Positions 44,632 through 54,396 are shown, numbered from the stretch's first letter. The stretch is DNA of 64,000 nucleotides from Paenibacillus chibensis (GCF_004001045.1 NZ_BIMK01000005.1:245861-309860); one strand, 5' to 3'. Numbers and translations: made by a program. Notes: generated by a model not told the origin, from the letters alone.

Positions 44632-46158
44632 ATGGCTGTGAAGAAGAACAGGCTTGGCTTCATTGTCGCCGGGCTTTTGCTCGGCATCCTCATTGCGGCG
44701 ATCGATAACACGATCGTGGCCACGGCAATGGGGACCATCATCGGGGATTTGGGGGGACTTGACCAGTTCGTGTGGGTCACTTCTGCCTATATGGTTGCTG
44801 AAATGGCGGGGATGCCGATTTTCGGCAAGCTGTCCGACATGTACGGACGGAAAAAGTTTTTTGTGCTCGGCATCGTGCTATTTCTGGTAGGCTCCATGCT
44901 CTGCGGCACGGCCCACAGCATCACAGAGCTCAGTATCTACCGGGCAATTCAGGGCATCGGGGGCGGCGCGCTGATCCCGATTACCTTCACGATCATTTTT
45001 GACATTTTTCCGCCGGAGCTTCGGGGTAAGATGTCAGGGATGTTCGGAGCGGTATTCGGCGTAGCCAACCTGTTTGGTCCGCTGATGGGTGCTTATATTA
45101 CCGATTACTGGCACTGGCGCTGGATCTTCTACATTAACGTGCCGCTCGGACTGATCGCGTTCGCGCTGGTCGTCTTCTTTTATAAGGAATCGCATGAGCA
45201 TTCTAAGCAAAAAATCGACATCTGGGGCGCGACGACACTGGTGGGCGCCGTGGTCAGCCTGATGTTCGCGCTGGAGCTGGGCGGCAATAAATACGCATGG
45301 AATTCCTGGAACATTCTCGGCTTGTTCGCGGCTTTCGCTGTGCTGTTCGTTGCGTTCCTCTTGATTGAGCGAAAAGCGGCGGAGCCGATTATATCGTATG
45401 ATATGTTCCGCAAAAGACTGTTTGCTGCAAGCAGCGCCGCTGCTTTGTTTTACGGTGCCGCATTCATTACGGCTGCGGTGTACATTCCGATATTCGTGCA
45501 AGGGGTTATGGGCGGAAGTGCGACTAACTCCGGACTCATCCTCCTTCCGCTTACGCTGAGTTCGGTTGTAGCTTCACAGGTAGGCGGCATGCTGTCCTCC
45601 AAAATGACATTTCGCCGGATCATGATCTTCTCCGCGACGGTCTTTTTGCTCGGAATGTTCCTGCTGGCGACGATTACGCCGGAGACGTCGAAGCTCGTGT
45701 TGTCCCTGTATATGATCGTTACCGGATTCGGCATCGGATTTTCGTTCTCCGTGCTCAGCATGTCGGCGATTCAAGGCATGGAGCTGCGGCAGAGAGGGTC
45801 GGCCAACTCGACGGTTTCCTTCCTGCGCTCGCTCGGCATGACGGTGGGGATTACGATTTTCGGCATCATACAGCGCAATGATTTTAAAGGCCAACTGTCC
45901 GATAAGCTGGGCGGCGCCGGGCAAGCCATTCCTGCCAATGCCGACCCGCAGCATCTGCTGTCTCCGGAGACCCGGGCCCTCATTCCGCCGCAGGTCATGG
46001 AGAAGATCAGCTCGGCCTTGTCGCTCTCGGTGGATCATGCCTTTCTGTGGGCGCTGATTCCGGTTTTCTTCGCCCTCTTGTCGGTGTCGATGATGGGGGC
46101 GGGACGCATGCAGTTCTCCCAAGGACCCTCGGCACGAACGAAGGGCCAGTCCCATTGA
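44632..46158 (+). CDS. MFS multidrug exporter, DHA2 (EmrB/QacA) type, YhcA-like
   Basis: 508 residues with about 14 membrane helices. Motif C-like AAIDNTIVATAMGTI in helix 1, motif A GKLSDMYGRKKFF after helix 2, RAIQGIGGGALIPI in helix 4/5. Proton-driven drug or metabolite export is the family role. It follows the bactofilins by 21 bp and is close to the NRPS, so it could export the NRPS product, but it is separated from it by two genes and a riboswitch. Not conclusive. Confidence 0.88.
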   Translation: MAVKKNRLGFIVAGLLLGILIAAIDNTIVATAMGTIIGDLGGLDQFVWVTSAYMVAEMAGMPIFGKLSDMYGRKKFFVLGIVLFLVGSMLCGTAHSITELSIYRAIQGIGGGALIPITFTIIFDIFPPELRGKMSGMFGAVFGVANLFGPLMGAYITDYWHWRWIFYINVPLGLIAFALVVFFYKESHEHSKQKIDIWGATTLVGAVVSLMFALELGGNKYAWNSWNILGLFAAFAVLFVAFLLIERKAAEPIISYDMFRKRLFAASSAAALFYGAAFITAAVYIPIFVQGVMGGSATNSGLILLPLTLSSVVASQVGGMLSSKMTFRRIMIFSATVFLLGMFLLATITPETSKLVLSLYMIVTGFGIGFSFSVLSMSAIQGMELRQRGSANSTVSFLRSLGMTVGITIFGIIQRNDFKGQLSDKLGGAGQAIPANADPQHLLSPETRALIPPQVMEKISSALSLSVDHAFLWALIPVFFALLSVSMMGAGRMQFSQGPSARTKGQSH

Positions 46159-46257
46159 ACAGGGCTCAGGATCGATAAAATTTAAACTGCGAGGCCGAAT
46201 CAGCCGATATAAATTAGGGTAATGCTGAATAAAAAGCATGCAGGGAGGCTGATATTC

Positions 46258-46413
46258 ATGAAGGTCATCATTACGCAGGAAGAAGCGGTGGAAAAAGGAA
46301 TCTGGTCCGAAGTGATGAAGATGTTCGGCGTAGACGATGAGGATGACGTATGGCCCAGCGAGGAATACATTTTAACCGAAGAACAGGCGCGGCGGCTGAA
46401 GCTGATCCCTTAA
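46258..46413 (+). CDS. Small conserved-looking hypothetical protein
   Basis: 51 residues from the ATG at 46258 with GGGAGG 9-10 bp upstream. Strongly acidic: KVIITQEEAVEKGIWSEVMK then MFGVDDEDDVWPSEEYILTE, ending RRLKLIP. No membrane segment or known motif. An ATG at 46222 would add 12 residues without an SD. Function unknown. Confidence 0.6.
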   Translation: MKVIITQEEAVEKGIWSEVMKMFGVDDEDDVWPSEEYILTEEQARRLKLIP

Positions 46414-46444
46414 AACCTGGCCTTCTACTTCATAGACCAAGAGG

Positions 46445-47167
46445 GTGAACGACATCGCAGCGATTTATGCCGTATATTTGGAACGTGGATATGATTCGGC
46501 GGCATTCAGGCAGGTGCTGGAGCTGCTGCCGGATGACGTGCGGAGGAAAGCCGCGAAATACAGGGCGGAGCAGGATGCAAGGCGCGAGACGGTTTCGGCT
46601 GTGCTGAAGCGGGTTGTCGCCTGCGAGCGGAACGGTATTTCACTTGATCAAACGGAATGGATCAGAGGGGAGTATGGCAAACCTTCCCTGAAGGGCTATC
46701 CGGATTTTCACTTTAATGTATCGCATGCCGGGGATTGGGTCGTCTGTGCAGTCAGCACGGAGGGCCCTATCGGCGTTGATGTTGAAAGAATCGGAAAGGC
46801 AGAACCCGAGGTGGCTCACATGTGCTTTTCGCATAAGGAATACGAGGAATGGCGGAGACTCCCGGATCGCATGCGGGACGAAAGCTTTTATGAACGGTGG
46901 ACGCTCAAGGAAAGCTACGTAAAAGCCATCGGGCGGGGGCTGACGATCCCTTTAACTGATGTGGAGACGGAAGAAAGAGGAAACGTGATTTACATATCCT
47001 GTCAAGGATTGGCCGATCGCGAATTCCAGCTTTCGATGCTTTCCTTCGATGCGGAATACAAACTGGCGGTGTGCAAACCGGTTGCTGATCGCGTGAATGA
47101 ATTCCAATATTATACTATAGATGAGATTATGAGCCGATTCTTGGAATTAACAGTAAGTAAGTACTAA
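46445..47167 (+). CDS. 4'-phosphopantetheinyl transferase, Sfp type
   Basis: 240-residue PPTase that loads the phosphopantetheine arm onto the PCP domains of the adjacent NRPS. Family motifs: FNVSHAGDWVVCAVS, GVDVERIGKAEPEV (Mg-binding Asp and Glu), and FYERWTLKESYVKAIGRGL (W-x-x-K-E-x-x-x-K). The start is uncertain. The GTG at 46445 is the only normal start and has its purine-rich stretch almost touching it. The family N-terminus aligns from about the ATC at 46454, which sits at good distance from AGAGGGTGA. Confidence 0.93.
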   Translation: MNDIAAIYAVYLERGYDSAAFRQVLELLPDDVRRKAAKYRAEQDARRETVSAVLKRVVACERNGISLDQTEWIRGEYGKPSLKGYPDFHFNVSHAGDWVVCAVSTEGPIGVDVERIGKAEPEVAHMCFSHKEYEEWRRLPDRMRDESFYERWTLKESYVKAIGRGLTIPLTDVETEERGNVIYISCQGLADREFQLSMLSFDAEYKLAVCKPVADRVNEFQYYTIDEIMSRFLELTVSKY

Positions 47168-47344
47168 ATGTTCACGCAATGTTCATAGTCCTTTTACCCG
47201 TTTATGTATCTCATATTTAGGGATATAGTCACTTTTATTGACAGTTCATGGTATATTATTACCTGTACTTGGATGCAATCTTGGTATATATTAGTAAAGA
47301 ATATGGATAAGTATGTCAGCGCTTGCTGCCTGTCCAGAACTAAT

Positions 47345-47449
47345 GCACCATGAAAAGCATAAAAGGTAAACCTCATCGAAAGAGAGGGACACAAAGCTAG
47401 AGGGGCTCCAAGCGATTTTGTCGCGAATGCCAGCCAGCTGCCGGATGAT
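47345..47449 (+). ncRNA. Cyclic di-GMP-I (GEMM) riboswitch aptamer
   Basis: The conserved GEMM-I order is present: AAAAGGTAAACC (47361-47372), P2 hairpin CCTC-ATCGAAAGA-GAGG (47371-47387) with its GAAA tetraloop, GGACACAAAGCT (47387-47398), a receptor/P3 arm containing GCGA/TCGC, then GCCAGCCAGCTGCC (47429-47442). The only deviation I see from GGACGCAAAGCC is GGACACAAAGCT. It lies 95 bp before the NRPS start, ahead of a terminator. Confidence 0.9.
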
Positions 47450-47468
47450 GTTTTCGTTACGGAACAAA

Positions 47469-47495
47469 CTCTACTTTCGGCAGGTAGGGTTTTTT
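47469..47495 (+). terminator. Riboswitch expression-platform terminator
   Basis: CTCTAC (47469-47474) pairs with GTAGGG (47484-47489), followed by TTTTTT. The loop contains CGGCAG (47478-47483), complementary to CTGCCG (47438-47443) at the 3' end of the aptamer. That gives an alternative pairing that would disrupt the terminator. Confidence 0.8.
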
Positions 47496-47544
47496 GCTTT
47501 TCACGCCTTGTTTGCAACTAAGATTACGCAAAGGAACGATGACA

Positions 47545-50500
47545 ATGTCGCTTTTAACAACGGATAAATCCGATTTACGGGACTGGAAGCCATATTTGGA
47601 ACAGTTGGAAGATCGAACCATTCTTCGCATTCATTCCGTATCGCCAACCATTCCGCTGCAAACATTCGTTTATAGCTGGCCACAGGAATTTGAACATATG
47701 CTTCAGCGGTCCCAGCAAGCGGAGCGGGTTGCTCCGGCTGCCTTGCTCGGCACAGCTTGGGGCATGCTGCTGATGAAATATTTACGACGAGAGGAAGTCG
47801 CTTTCGGGGTCGTGGAAACGCTGGATGCTGCCTATCCGCTCCGGATGTCGGCCCAACCTGATGCCCTGCTTCAGCAGGTGCTGCAGCAAGCCGCATCCGC
47901 CATGGATGAGAACCGGCTGCGGGCCGTAAGCCTGGATACCCTTTCCGCTCAATGTGATCTGCAAGGTGAACTGCCCGTCTTCAACACCGCAATTCTGAAT
48001 GAATCCGCGCTGTGCGATTCCGAATTACAGGACAAGTTCGACATCGTGGTTTCGTTTCATGGCAACGCTGCAGGCGGGCTTGAAATACGGTATGCGGGAG
48101 GACGCTTTACGGAGGATTCGATCCGCCGGATGTGCGTGCATCTGCAAAATATTATCGCGGACTGCCTGACGGTGCCGGGGACGATGATATCCGAAATCGG
48201 CTTGCTGTCGAAGGAAGAAGAGGAGCTGCTGGCTTCCTGGAACCGTACGGAAAAGCCGGTCGACCTGAACCGGACGATTCATGGTTTGTTTGAGGACCAG
48301 GTCCGGCAAACCCCCGACCATACGGCTGTAGTCTACCAGGAGCAGTCGCTGACCTATCGCGAACTGAATGAACAGGCGGACAAGCTCGCCCGCGTGCTGG
48401 CCCGCAAAGGAGCCGGGCCGGGTCGCATCGTCGGCATTATGGCATCGCCTTCGCTGGAAATGATGATCGGCGTTCTGGCGATTTTGAAGACGGGAGCGGC
48501 CTATTTGCCGATCGATCCGGCTTACCCGGCGGACCGCGTGCTCTACATGCTGGAAGACAGCGGAACGGAACTGCTCGTTACGGAGCCCAAGGTGAAGCTG
48601 GACGGGCAAATCCGTTTTAACGGGGAAACAGTCTGCGCCGCCCAGGCGCTGGCTGCGGAGGAAGCTGGAGGAGAAGCGCCTCAGACCGCATTGCCCGGAG
48701 AGGCAAAGGCGGATGACCTGGCCTACATTATCTATACTTCCGGTTCGACCGGGCGTCCGAAAGGCGTCATGATTGAGCACCGTTCGCTTGTGAACCTGTG
48801 CGCATGGCATAACCGGGAATTCAAAGTGACAGAGCGCGACCGCGCGACCAAATACGCGGGCTTTGGCTTTGATGCTTCCGTGTGGGAGATATTCCCGTAT
48901 CTCGTGGCCGGTGCCGCTATTTATGTGATCCCGGAGGCGATCCGGCTTGACGCGGCTGAGCTGCATGCTTACTTTACGAGAAACGCCATCACGATCAGCT
49001 TCCTGCCGACGCAGTTCTGTGAGCACTTCATGACGCTGGATCATCCTTCCCTGCGGGTTCTGCTGGCAGGAGGAGACAAGCTGAAATCCTTCAGCAAGCC
49101 GAGTTATGAGCTGTACAATTGTTACGGTCCGACGGAGAATACGGTCGTCACGACGGCCTACCGCGTGACGGAGCTTACCGAGAATATCCCGATCGGATAT
49201 CCGATCGATAACTCCAAAATATACATTACAGACATGCATGGCCATCAGCAGCCGGTCGGCATCGCCGGCGAACTGTGCATTGCTGGCGACGGACTGGCGC
49301 GCGGGTACTTGAACCAGCCGGAGCTGACGCGTGAGAAATTTATCATCAGCGACCTGGCCGCCGGGGGACGCATGTACCGGACGGGCGATTTGGCCCGGTG
49401 GACGGAAGACGGGGCTATCGAGTTTCTGGGGCGGATCGACCACCAGGTGAAGATCCGGGGCTTCCGGATCGAGACCGGGGAGATCGAACACCGGCTCCTG
49501 CAGCATCCTCAAGTTTCGGAGGTCATCGTCATCGATCTTGACGATGCGGCCGGCGCGAAATACCTGTGCGCTTATGTCGTGGCTGACGGCGAATTGGCAT
49601 ATGCGGACATGAGCGCGTTTTTGTCCGAACACCTGCCGGATTACATGGTGCCGGCCAAGCTGGTACAGCTGCCGGAGCTTCCGCTGACGGCGAACGGCAA
49701 AGTTGACCGGAGAGCGCTGCCTGTACCGGAGGCTTCCTTCGACGAGGCAGCTTACGAGGCTCCTGCAGGGGAATGGGAAGAGACAGTCGCCGCATTATGG
49801 GGCGAAGTGCTCGGACAAAGCCGCATCAGCGCATGCGAATCGTTTTTCATGGCCGGCGGAGATTCGCTGAAGGTCGTCATGCTTCAGACGAAGCTGGAAC
49901 GGCGCCTTGGCATATCGGTTCCGGTTGCCGTGCTGTTCGGGCATCCGACGGTGCGCGAGCAGGCGAAGTGGCTTGAACAAGCTGCTTCAGACGGGAATCA
50001 GAAGGATGGAGACGCTGGCGATGCCAAGCCTAAACGGGAGCCGGCAGGCCCCGTCGTGAAGGTGCCGGCGCGTGATACCTATCCGGTGGCCTCAGCTCAG
50101 CGGAGACTGTACTTCATCGAGCAGATGGATCAGGTCGGCACGGCATACAATGCGCCGTTTGCCTTCCGGATTGAAGAATCGGTCGATCGGCTTCGCCTTG
50201 AGCAGGCCTTCTGCGCGATGATCGCGAGGCATGATGCGCTGCGCACTTCCTTCCACTGGGAGAATGAAGAAATCGTGCAGCGGATTCATGAGCAGCCGCT
50301 ATTTAGACTCAACGAGGCGGAATCAACAGAGGCAGGTCTGCGGGATTTGATCTGCTCGCTCATTCAGCCTTTCGATCTGACGCAGGCTCCATTGGTTCGG
50401 GCTTGGCTCATTGCATGCGGATCTGCCGGCAGCTCCGTGCTGCTCGTGGACTTCCACCATATCGCCGTGGACGGCGTTTCTGCCAACGTCTTTTTCAACG

Positions 50501-53500
50501 AGCTGTCGAGGCTGTATCGCGGCGAGGAGCTGCCTGAGCCTGCGATCGGTTTTGCCGACTTTGCCGTTTGGCAGGCGGATACGGCTCCAGGCCGCAGCGG
50601 CGAGGAGCTCCAGGCTTATTGGGAGAAGACCTTGGCAGGCGAGCTGCCGATTCTGCAGCTTCCGGCCGACTTCGACCGTCCGGCGAAACAGAGCTTCCAG
50701 GGGGAAACGTTATCCCTGCGTTTAGACGCGGAGGAGGCAGGCCGTTTGAAAGCCTTCGCTGCGGCGACGGGGACGACGCCGTTTATGGTGCTGTTCGCGG
50801 GATACCATGCACTGCTGTCCCGATATACCAATCAGGAGGACGTCATTACAGGCGTTCCGCTGGCGGGAAGACTGCGCGAGGAATTGCAGCCTGTGATCGG
50901 CATGTTCGTGAATACGATGCCGGTACGCTGTTATCCGGAGAAGCGCAAGCCGTTTGCCAAGCTGCTGAGCGAAGTCAAGGACGCACTGCTGGACACCTTC
51001 GAGCATCAGGATTTTGAATTGGAGGAGCTGGTCCGCTCCCTGAACATTCCGCGGGATCCAAGCCGTAATCTTCTGTTCGATACGCTGTTCGTTATGCAAA
51101 ATACCGGTACGTTGGAGCTTCAGCTTGAAGGCGCGGACGTATCGCTTCATCCGTATTTCCATCCGATCTCGAAATACGATTTGATGGTGGACGTCACGGA
51201 AGAGAAGGACGGCATCCGCATTGATCTGCAGTACTGCACGGACCTGTTTGAACGGCAGACGATCGAAGCGTTCGGCAGCCGCTATGTGCGGATGCTTGCG
51301 GATGCGATATCGCATCCGGACAGAACGCTGTGCGAGCTTGGCATGCTGAGCGCGGAAGAGGAGGATTTCGTTGTCCGCGCACTGAATGATACCGCCTCGG
51401 CTTACCGTGATCACATGACGGTTCACGGCCTGTTCGAGGAGCAGGTGCTGCGGACGCCGGACAAGGCCGCTCTCGTATTTGGCGATCTCTCGCTTTCGTA
51501 TCGCGAGCTGAACGAGCGGGCGAATCGCCTGGCCTACACGCTGCGGGCAAAAGGCGTCAAACCGGATCAGGTGGTCGGATTGATGGCGGACCGCTCGTTT
51601 GAGATGATCATCGGCCTGCTGGCTATTTTGAAGGCGGGCGGCGCTTATGTGCCGATAGATCCCGAATACCCGCAGGATCGGGTCATCTACATGCTGGAGA
51701 ACAGCCATACGACGCTGCTGCTGACTCAAGGACATCTGGCGGGGCAGGTGGCCTTCGCGGGCGAAACGCTCTTGATTGACAGCGAAGAAGCATACAGCGC
51801 CTCTACGGATAACCTGCAGCCTGTAAATAGCCCGTCCGATCTGCTGTATGTGATCTACACCTCCGGCACCACCGGCAAACCGAAGGGCGTCATGATCGAG
51901 CACCGGAATATCGTGAACCTGCTGCACTTTGAATATACGGCGACGAACGTGGATTACAGCCGGAACGTGCTTCAATTCACGACGATCAGCTTTGACGTCT
52001 GCTCGCAGGAAATATGGTCGACATTAGCGGCGGGTGGCACGCTGCACATGATTACCAATGATTTGCGCATGAACGTCGGCGAGCTGTTGTCCCATATCGA
52101 GAAGAGCGGCATCGAAATTTTGTTTATGCCGGTGTCCTTCCTGAAGTTCATCCTGAACGAAAAGGAATATGCCGACCGCTTCCCGTCCTCGGTCAAGCAT
52201 GTCATTACGGCCGGGGAGCAGCTGATTGTGCCTGATAAATTCCGCGAGCATCTGATGCGCCGCGGCGTATATCTCCACAACCATTACGGGCCGTCGGAGA
52301 CGCATGTAGTGACGACGCATACGATCGATCCGGCCGGATTCATTCCGGAGCTGCCGCCGATCGGCAAACCGATCGCCAACACGCAGATCTATATCGTGAA
52401 CGATCATTTGCAGCCGCAGCCGGTAGGGATTGCCGGAGAACTGTACATCGCCGGAGATAACGTCGGCCGCGGATATTATAACAACATCGAGATGACGAAC
52501 GAGCGTTACGTAGCGAGTCCGTTTACCCCGGGCGAGCGCATGTATAAGACGGGCGATCTGGCAAGATGGACGAAAGAAGGAACGATCGAGTTTCTCGGGC
52601 GGCTGGATCATCAGGTCAAAATCCGCGGATTCCGCATAGAGCTGGGCGAGGTGGAGAACAGCCTGTTGAATCATCCGGCCGTATCGGAGGCCATCGTCGT
52701 GGCCAAGGAAGACGGCAAAGGCGGGCATTACCTGTGCGCTTATTTCACAGGCGCATCCGGCCTAACGAACAGCGATCTGCGTGAGCATATCGGCAAGCAG
52801 CTGCCCGATTACATGATCCCGTCGTATTTCATGCAGCTGCCCGAAATGCCGCTGACGCCGAACGGCAAAATCGACCGTAAAGCCCTTCCGGAGCCGGATG
52901 CAAGCCAAGGACGGAGCAAGGATTACGTCGGTCCGAGAACGGAGCTGGAGCAAGCGGTAGCCGATGTGTGGCAGGCGGTGCTTCAAGTCGAACGGATCGG
53001 TATTCACGATAATTTCTTTGAGCTTGGCGGTCACTCGCTGAAGGCGACCGTCGTGGTGGCGAGGCTGCAGAAGCAGTTCGAAATCGGGATGAACGATATA
53101 TTTGAATTTCAAACGGTTGCGGCGCTGGCCGGGAAGATCAAGCCGAAATCCAATCATTTGCATACCCGTCTGGAGCAGGTCAAGCAGCTGTATGCCGGCC
53201 TCCGGAATATCGATTTCTCTGCGGATGAAGCGGATTATAGCGAACGTAATCTGAGCTATGACTCTATGGATACTGCGGCATTGAACGGTTACCAGGATGT
53301 GCTGCTGACCGGGGCAACGGGCTATTTGGGCGCTCACTTGCTCTATGAGGCGGTTACTTCCAAAAACTGGAACGTGCACGCGATCGTTCGCGCCGGATCG
53401 GATTCGGAAGCAAAAGAGCGCCTGCGCCGGAAATGCGCTTATTATTTTGGCGACGACTGGTTTGAAACGGCCCAAAGCCGTATACATGTCCACGCCGGAG

Positions 53501-54396
53501 ACATTACAAAAGATAATCTGGGCCTCGAAGATGAGCGCTATCATGAGCTTGTGCAGCGTGTGGATGCGGTATTCCACGCGGCGGCCAATGTGAAGCATTA
53601 CGGCAGCTATGCCGATTTCGAGCTGCAAAACGTGAAGGCAACGCAGAACCTGCTCGACTTTGCCGCCGAAGGCAAGCCTAAGCATATGCATCATATTTCG
53701 ACGCTTGGCGTGGCTACCGGCGTCATTGAAGGCAGAAAGCATGTCTGCTTCACCGAATATGATCTGGATCTGGGACAGCAGTTCGAGAACTATTACGCCA
53801 AAACCAAGTTTGAGGCGGAACGTCTCGTCATGGCTGCGCGCGAACGGGGAATCGTGGCGAATATCTACCGCCTCGGCAATATCGTGTTCCATTCGCAAAC
53901 AGGCCGCTTCCAGGAAAATATCGCGGATAACGCGTTCTATACGACGCTGAAGTCTTTCCTCGAATTGGGAACCGTGCCGGGAGAGAACAACGACATCGAC
54001 TTCACTTATGTCGACCAGTCCAGCCAAGCCATTCTGCTGCTTGCCGATTGCCGGGCGCTTCGCAATGAAGTGTTCCATATTTCCAATCCGCATGCCGTCA
54101 GCGTAGGCGCGGTGGTTCAGCAGAATCCGCTGAGCATGCCTGTGTCGTTGCTGTCCTTCGATGCATTCATCGATTATCTTCATGAACATTACGATGATGA
54201 GGATTACAAGCATGTCATCGAGCAGGTGATGCTGCATTACGGCTGGATGGAAGAAACTATTTTCACTACGTATTTCAGAGTAAGCAGTGATAAGACGACT
54301 CAGATTTTGTCGAAATTTGATTTTGAATGGACAGAACTGCAGCCGCAGATGATTTATAGCATGTTCAAGCATTGTGAAGAAGAAGGATTTATGTAA
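47545..54396 (+). CDS. Dimodular non-ribosomal peptide synthetase with terminal reductase, predicted Leu-Pro
   Basis: 2283 residues from the ATG at 47545 (AAGGA 9 bp upstream; an ATG at 47539 is too close to it). Order: truncated condensation domain without HHxxxDG (1-215); A1 (235-740, YTSGSTGRPKG, YRTGDLARW); PCP1 (Ser774 in GGDSL); condensation domain (840-1270, HHIAVDG at 971-977); A2 (1290-1800, YTSGTTGKPKG); PCP2 (Ser1831 in GGHSL); thioester reductase (1918-2283, GATGYLG at 1923 and Y2084-K2088). Pocket residues read by eye: A1 D-A-W-F-L-G-C-V-V, near the Leu code; A2 D-V-Q-F-I-A-H-V-V, a Pro code. The reductase should release a dipeptide aldehyde. Expression is under the c-di-GMP riboswitch. 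Confidence 0.93.
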   Translation: MSLLTTDKSDLRDWKPYLEQLEDRTILRIHSVSPTIPLQTFVYSWPQEFEHMLQRSQQAERVAPAALLGTAWGMLLMKYLRREEVAFGVVETLDAAYPLRMSAQPDALLQQVLQQAASAMDENRLRAVSLDTLSAQCDLQGELPVFNTAILNESALCDSELQDKFDIVVSFHGNAAGGLEIRYAGGRFTEDSIRRMCVHLQNIIADCLTVPGTMISEIGLLSKEEEELLASWNRTEKPVDLNRTIHGLFEDQVRQTPDHTAVVYQEQSLTYRELNEQADKLARVLARKGAGPGRIVGIMASPSLEMMIGVLAILKTGAAYLPIDPAYPADRVLYMLEDSGTELLVTEPKVKLDGQIRFNGETVCAAQALAAEEAGGEAPQTALPGEAKADDLAYIIYTSGSTGRPKGVMIEHRSLVNLCAWHNREFKVTERDRATKYAGFGFDASVWEIFPYLVAGAAIYVIPEAIRLDAAELHAYFTRNAITISFLPTQFCEHFMTLDHPSLRVLLAGGDKLKSFSKPSYELYNCYGPTENTVVTTAYRVTELTENIPIGYPIDNSKIYITDMHGHQQPVGIAGELCIAGDGLARGYLNQPELTREKFIISDLAAGGRMYRTGDLARWTEDGAIEFLGRIDHQVKIRGFRIETGEIEHRLLQHPQVSEVIVIDLDDAAGAKYLCAYVVADGELAYADMSAFLSEHLPDYMVPAKLVQLPELPLTANGKVDRRALPVPEASFDEAAYEAPAGEWEETVAALWGEVLGQSRISACESFFMAGGDSLKVVMLQTKLERRLGISVPVAVLFGHPTVREQAKWLEQAASDGNQKDGDAGDAKPKREPAGPVVKVPARDTYPVASAQRRLYFIEQMDQVGTAYNAPFAFRIEESVDRLRLEQAFCAMIARHDALRTSFHWENEEIVQRIHEQPLFRLNEAESTEAGLRDLICSLIQPFDLTQAPLVRAWLIACGSAGSSVLLVDFHHIAVDGVSANVFFNELSRLYRGEELPEPAIGFADFAVWQADTAPGRSGEELQAYWEKTLAGELPILQLPADFDRPAKQSFQGETLSLRLDAEEAGRLKAFAAATGTTPFMVLFAGYHALLSRYTNQEDVITGVPLAGRLREELQPVIGMFVNTMPVRCYPEKRKPFAKLLSEVKDALLDTFEHQDFELEELVRSLNIPRDPSRNLLFDTLFVMQNTGTLELQLEGADVSLHPYFHPISKYDLMVDVTEEKDGIRIDLQYCTDLFERQTIEAFGSRYVRMLADAISHPDRTLCELGMLSAEEEDFVVRALNDTASAYRDHMTVHGLFEEQVLRTPDKAALVFGDLSLSYRELNERANRLAYTLRAKGVKPDQVVGLMADRSFEMIIGLLAILKAGGAYVPIDPEYPQDRVIYMLENSHTTLLLTQGHLAGQVAFAGETLLIDSEEAYSASTDNLQPVNSPSDLLYVIYTSGTTGKPKGVMIEHRNIVNLLHFEYTATNVDYSRNVLQFTTISFDVCSQEIWSTLAAGGTLHMITNDLRMNVGELLSHIEKSGIEILFMPVSFLKFILNEKEYADRFPSSVKHVITAGEQLIVPDKFREHLMRRGVYLHNHYGPSETHVVTTHTIDPAGFIPELPPIGKPIANTQIYIVNDHLQPQPVGIAGELYIAGDNVGRGYYNNIEMTNERYVASPFTPGERMYKTGDLARWTKEGTIEFLGRLDHQVKIRGFRIELGEVENSLLNHPAVSEAIVVAKEDGKGGHYLCAYFTGASGLTNSDLREHIGKQLPDYMIPSYFMQLPEMPLTPNGKIDRKALPEPDASQGRSKDYVGPRTELEQAVADVWQAVLQVERIGIHDNFFELGGHSLKATVVVARLQKQFEIGMNDIFEFQTVAALAGKIKPKSNHLHTRLEQVKQLYAGLRNIDFSADEADYSERNLSYDSMDTAALNGYQDVLLTGATGYLGAHLLYEAVTSKNWNVHAIVRAGSDSEAKERLRRKCAYYFGDDWFETAQSRIHVHAGDITKDNLGLEDERYHELVQRVDAVFHAAANVKHYGSYADFELQNVKATQNLLDFAAEGKPKHMHHISTLGVATGVIEGRKHVCFTEYDLDLGQQFENYYAKTKFEAERLVMAARERGIVANIYRLGNIVFHSQTGRFQENIADNAFYTTLKSFLELGTVPGENNDIDFTYVDQSSQAILLLADCRALRNEVFHISNPHAVSVGAVVQQNPLSMPVSLLSFDAFIDYLHEHYDDEDYKHVIEQVMLHYGWMEETIFTTYFRVSSDKTTQILSKFDFEWTELQPQMIYSMFKHCEEEGFM

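Noticed and set aside
47238..47260. TTGACA at 47238 as the -35 of the NRPS promoter
   Set aside because: No acceptable -10 at 16-18 bp; the AT-rich sequence has other -10-like hexamers, but none pairs convincingly.
48025..54372. Several long antisense frames under the NRPS (48025-49632, 50722-51975, 52762-54372)
   Set aside because: All lie within conserved NRPS domains and have shadow-type composition.
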